NCBI RefSeq assembly: GCF_001875655.1 | Contig: NZ_MKEQ01000001.1 | Coordinates: 496,001-560,000, forward strand | Direction: 5' to 3' | DNA length: 64,000 bases | DNA from: Enterobacter hormaechei ATCC 49162 | GTDB taxonomy: Bacteria > Pseudomonadota > Gammaproteobacteria > Enterobacterales > Enterobacteriaceae | Shown here: positions 61,043-64,000 of the stretch, in pieces | Position numbering within the stretch: the first letter of the stretch is position 1 | Layout: the number at the start of each line of letters is the position of its first letter | The notes under the pieces: model-generated | Told to the model about the DNA's origin: nothing | Seen by the model: the letters and a program-made list of their open reading frames with translations, nothing else | The model's database searches: none | Translations under genes and position numbers: made by a program

Positions 61043-62209
61043 ATGCGATCGACTACCTCTCTCTTTCCTGCCGTACTGGCCGGTTTTGTTGCCGTGCTGG
61101 TGGGTTATGCCAGCTCTGCCGCCATTATCTGGCAGGCCGCGGCCGCGGCTGGCGCCAGTTCACAGCAAATCGCAGGATGGATGACCGCGCTGGGGCTAGG
61201 AATGGGGATCAGCACGCTGGCATTGTCGTGGTGGTATAAAGCCCCCGTGCTCACCGCCTGGTCGACCCCCGGCGCGGCGCTGCTCGCCACCAGCCTGCAA
61301 GGCGTCACGCTGGCGGAAACCATCGGGGTCTTTATATTTGCCAATGCACTGATTCTGCTGTGCGGCGTCACCGGCCTGTTTGCCCGATTGATGAAACTGA
61401 TCCCGCATTCGCTTGCCGCCGCCATGCTGGCAGGCGTGTTGTTACAGTTTGGCCTGAAGGCATTCAGCAATCTTGAGGGTCAAGGTGTTCTTTGTGGCAG
61501 TATGTTGGCCGCCTGGCTGGTGGCTAAAGCCGTGGCACCCCGGTACGCCATTGTCGCCACGCTGCTGGTCGGGATCCTTGTGGCCTGGGCCGGAGGTGAC
61601 GTTGTCACGGATAAGATGACATTATCGGTAGTGATGCCGGAATTCATTGCCCCTGCGTTCACGTTCACCAGCATGATTAGCATCGGCTTACCCTTCTTCC
61701 TGGTGACCATGGCCTCGCAGAATGCGCCCGGCTTCGCCACCATGCAGGCATCGGGCTATCCGCTGCCGGTCTCACCGCTGATCGTTGCCACCGGCGGGCT
61801 GGCGCTGCTGTTGTCTCCCTTCGGCGTTTATTCTGTCTGCATCGCCGCCATCACCGCCGCCATCTGCCAGAGCCAGGACGCCCATCCGGATGCCAGTAAA
61901 CGCTGGCTGGCCGCGGCGGCGGCTGGCGGGTTTTATCTGCTGGCTGGGGTGTTCGGCGGGTCAATTTCCGGGCTGATGGCCGCCCTGCCGCTGAGCGGGG
62001 TCCAGACGCTGGCCGGGCTGGCCCTGCTCGGCACTATCAGCGGGAGTTTGTATCAGGCACTGAACCATGAAGCAGAACGTGACGCGGCAATCGTCACCTT
62101 CCTGATGACCGCCAGCGGCGTCACGATCCTGGGGATTGGCTCCGCCTTCTGGGGGCTGGTGCTGGGTGGGATCTGTTACGCCGTCCTCTCACGCCTTCGC
62201 CGCGCGTAG
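61043..62209 (+). CDS. ydcO: BenE-family benzoate-type transporter YdcO
   Basis: A 388-residue transporter with about 12 membrane helices, matching E. coli YdcO. FPAVLAGFVAVLVGYASSAA, LSWWYKAPVLTAWSTPGAAL (the TAWSTPGAALL motif is the BenE hallmark), FSNLEGQGVLCGSMLAAWLV, GLPFFLVTMASQNAPGFATM (the ASQNxPG motif) and LLSPFGVYSVCIAAITAAIC. BenE proteins import benzoate by proton symport; YdcO's substrate is unproven. ATG 61043 follows CGGAG. It is divergent to sutR and overlaps the AraC-type gene end by 21 bases. Confidence 0.93.
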   Translation: MRSTTSLFPAVLAGFVAVLVGYASSAAIIWQAAAAAGASSQQIAGWMTALGLGMGISTLALSWWYKAPVLTAWSTPGAALLATSLQGVTLAETIGVFIFANALILLCGVTGLFARLMKLIPHSLAAAMLAGVLLQFGLKAFSNLEGQGVLCGSMLAAWLVAKAVAPRYAIVATLLVGILVAWAGGDVVTDKMTLSVVMPEFIAPAFTFTSMISIGLPFFLVTMASQNAPGFATMQASGYPLPVSPLIVATGGLALLLSPFGVYSVCIAAITAAICQSQDAHPDASKRWLAAAAAGGFYLLAGVFGGSISGLMAALPLSGVQTLAGLALLGTISGSLYQALNHEAERDAAIVTFLMTASGVTILGIGSAFWGLVLGGICYAVLSRLRRA

Positions 62210-63061
62210 CTGTGACGGCGTAATGCCGGTCATGCTGCGAAAACGGTTACTGAAATGGCTGGCGGAGTTAAATCCGCAGGCCAGCGCGATGTCGGTGAGC
62301 GGCGTGGTTGTGTGCTGCACCAGCGCTTTGGCCTTCTCCATGCGGCGCTGCATGACGTACTGATGCGGCGCCAGCCCCATCGACTGGCGGAACATCCGCG
62401 CAAAATGATACTCACTGAGTGCCGCCTGGCCTGCCAGTTCCGCCAGCGTTAAGGGTTGCGCCAGATTTTCTTCGATAAAGGCCAGCACGTTACGCAGCAC
62501 AAACGGCGATAACCCGCCGGTCACCACCGGCAGCTTCCACTGCACGCTGGAATAGTGCTGGACCAGATGCGTCAGCAATAAGGTCGACGCGGTGCTCAGG
62601 GTGAGCTGATTGGCGTTCTGCTGCCAGTCGCAGCCGAGCAAAAACTGGCGATAAAGGGCGGTGATTTTCGGATCGCTGCCGAAGATTTTTTCCTCCAGCG
62701 TCAGCGATAGCGGACGTTTATCCCAGATTTTCTCCCCCACATCCCGCAGATGTTCATCGGTACAGTAGAGGTGCACGAACGACAGGTCATCACGAATATC
62801 CCACGTGGATTCGCTCTCTTCCGGCATCAGACAAAAACGGTCCGGCCCGCCGCCATTTTTCCAGCCACCCGGCGTTTTTTGATAGCTTTCATAGCCATCC
62901 GCCACGTACAGGCTAAGGGTGTGATGGTTGCTTTTCACGGTGATCGTGTCGTGCTTGTTGTACCACGCCGCCAGTTGAATGCCAGTATTGAGCGCGACGG
63001 TTTCCCGCAGCACCGCATTTTGTTGGCGTAACGTTTCAAAGGTGTCGTAAACGAGAGACAT
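62189..63061 (-). CDS. AraC-family transcriptional regulator
   Basis: A 290-residue regulator. The N-terminal 180 residues are an unassigned sensor domain (LNTGIQLAAWYNKHDTITVK, then LSFVHLYCTDEHLRDVGEKI). The C-terminal AraC HTH pair reads TLAELAGQAALSEYHFARMF and LTDIALACGFNSASHFSNRF, followed by RSMTGITPSQLRAAKA. ALVQHTTTPLTDIALACGFN is the usual linker. It is divergent from the DMT transporter gene at 63236 across 174 bases and probably controls it. It overlaps the end of ydcO (convergent). Confidence 0.93.
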   Translation of the reverse strand: MSLVYDTFETLRQQNAVLRETVALNTGIQLAAWYNKHDTITVKSNHHTLSLYVADGYESYQKTPGGWKNGGGPDRFCLMPEESESTWDIRDDLSFVHLYCTDEHLRDVGEKIWDKRPLSLTLEEKIFGSDPKITALYRQFLLGCDWQQNANQLTLSTASTLLLTHLVQHYSSVQWKLPVVTGGLSPFVLRNVLAFIEENLAQPLTLAELAGQAALSEYHFARMFRQSMGLAPHQYVMQRRMEKAKALVQHTTTPLTDIALACGFNSASHFSNRFRSMTGITPSQLRAAKA

Positions 63062-63235
63062 GGCCGTAAACAGGTGATTAATCAGACTGTCAGTCTAAGA
63101 AGTGTTGCAGCCTGTTACCAGCGTTCGCATGAGAAAAAAGCGCAAGAATTTGCAAGTCCGGCGCAAACCGATGAAAGCCGCTTTCCTTCTCTTTCGCCAC
63201 ACTGTTGTTTTTCGCGGTATGAGAAGAGAGAAACC

Positions 63236-64000
63236 ATGAACGCATTACTCTATGGGCTGGTCGTTGTGATCTGGGGCACGACCTGGATCGCCATTTTTTT
63301 GCAACAGGGGCCGGTTGCAGCGCCTGTCTCCATTTTCTGGCGCTTCGCCGTGGCCAGCGCCACGATGATGATCGTCCTGGTCGCCCTTCGCCGACTGCGC
63401 AGGCTGGCGCTGCGGGATCACCTCTACTGCATGCTTCAGGGCTGCTGCGTTTTCTGTTTCAACTTCTGGTGCTTTTACACCGCCGCCGCCCATATCAATA
63501 CCGGCCTTGAGTCGGTGATTTTCTCAATGGCCGTGCTGTATAACGCCATCAACAGCTTTATCTTCTTCGGTCAACGTCCACCCGCCCGGTTTTGGACGGC
63601 GGCAGCGCTGGGGCTTATCGGGATCATTACCCTGTTCTGGAACGATCTGCTCGCCAGCGGCTGGAGCGCGTCGTTGCTTACGGGCATCGGGCTTTCCGCT
63701 CTTGGCACCTACGGCTTCTCGCTGGGGAATATGATCAGCATGCGTCATCAGCGAAACGGGCTGGAAACCATGACCACCAACGCCTGGGCGATGCTGTATG
63801 GCACCGTCGTGATGGGCCTTATCGCTCTCTTCAGGGGCGAAAGCTTTATGCCGGAATGGACGGTGAGCTATATGGGGGCGCTGCTCTATCTTGCGCTGTT
63901 TGGCTCGGTGATTGCGTTCGGCGCCTACTTTACGCTGGTGGGCCGCATTGGTCCCGGTAAAGCCGCATACAGTACCCTGCTGTTCCCGCTGGTGGCGCTG
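63236..64000 (+). CDS. EamA/DMT-family transporter (cut by window edge)
   Basis: 255 residues are visible from ATG 63236 (AGAGAG upstream) to the window end with no stop. Eight or more hydrophobic segments in EamA repeats: YGLVVVIWGTTWIAIFLQQG, VSIFWRFAVASATMMIVLVA, CMLQGCCVFCFNFWCFYTAA, TGLESVIFSMAVLYNAINSF and LALFGSVIAFGAYFTLVGRI. Family members export metabolites or drugs. The divergent AraC-type gene is its likely regulator. Confidence 0.9.
   Translation, partial: MNALLYGLVVVIWGTTWIAIFLQQGPVAAPVSIFWRFAVASATMMIVLVALRRLRRLALRDHLYCMLQGCCVFCFNFWCFYTAAAHINTGLESVIFSMAVLYNAINSFIFFGQRPPARFWTAAALGLIGIITLFWNDLLASGWSASLLTGIGLSALGTYGFSLGNMISMRHQRNGLETMTTNAWAMLYGTVVMGLIALFRGESFMPEWTVSYMGALLYLALFGSVIAFGAYFTLVGRIGPGKAAYSTLLFPLVAL

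Noticed and set aside
1..64000. tRNA, rRNA, CRISPR arrays and insertion sequences
   Set aside because: No cloverleaf, rRNA segment, regularly spaced repeat or DDE transposase was seen on either strand.

Overview
The window looks like the chromosome of an enteric bacterium of the Enterobacter group (Enterobacteriaceae). Long stretches keep the Escherichia coli K-12 gene order: yneE-uxaB-(diguanylate cyclase)-yneG-glsB-sad-yneJ, then sotB-marC-marRAB-eamA-ydeE, then yncJ-rlhA-sutR-ydcO. Between these blocks lie genes K-12 lacks: a urtABCDE urea transporter, ftrA, a GH28 pectin hydrolase, tandem PhzF-family genes and a DipZ-type redox gene. Codon use is GC-rich except in one block. I see no rRNA, tRNA or CRISPR array. 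All identifications come from reading motifs and recalled family members; no database search was possible.

Left edge (1-3.88 kb): a leftward operon, arylsulfatase -> anaerobic sulfatase maturase -> MoxR ATPase -> DUF58 protein (cut by the window edge). The sulfatase is broken. Its N-terminal part, including the residue the maturase would modify, is missing, and the breakpoint abuts a rightward AlbA_2-domain gene.

Accessory island (about 3.88-19.4 kb): this is the unusual part. It carries (i) an AlbA_2 protein; (ii) a 932-residue fusion of a PD-(D/E)xK-like nuclease, a STAND-type NTPase, helical repeats and a C-terminal SEC-C zinc motif; (iii) divergent to it, a two-gene module of an OLD-family ATPase/TOPRIM nuclease and a UvrD-like helicase, the Gabija (GajAB, class 2 OLD) architecture; (iv) a HipB-like regulator with no toxin partner; (v) an AT-rich control region with two divergent genes and two matched palindromic operators; and (vi) a leftward operon of three different tyrosine-recombinase-like proteins plus a small coiled-coil protein with overlapping or nearly overlapping ends. 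The simplest reading is a defence-carrying element moved by a recombinase trio. Short inverted repeats at 5114-5123 and 19390-19399 are candidate ends.

19.5-31 kb: a type B CAT-like acetyltransferase beside the island, a DeoR regulator with a GH28 hydrolase, nudK, tam, a hydrolase/two-component system/DipZ group, and a three-gene overlapping operon of a glycine/alanine-rich hydrophobic protein, a four-helix membrane protein and a GNAT, which resembles an effector-immunity arrangement.

31-48 kb: core metabolism and stress. It holds galacturonate use (uxaB), glutaminase and succinate-semialdehyde dehydrogenase with their LysR regulator, a diguanylate cyclase, a chemoreceptor, and the complete mar locus with marbox, promoter and both MarR sites readable. 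REP/BIME palindromes lie in several gene junctions, one of them inside the 3' end of ydeE.

48-64 kb: zinT with a near-perfect Zur box; urtABCDE with a consensus sigma-54 promoter and an upstream NtrC-like palindrome, so it is predicted to be nitrogen-controlled; a MetE-C-like methyltransferase; rhodanese/ftrA; yncJ; rlhA; sutR; ydcO; an AraC regulator; and a DMT transporter cut by the right edge.
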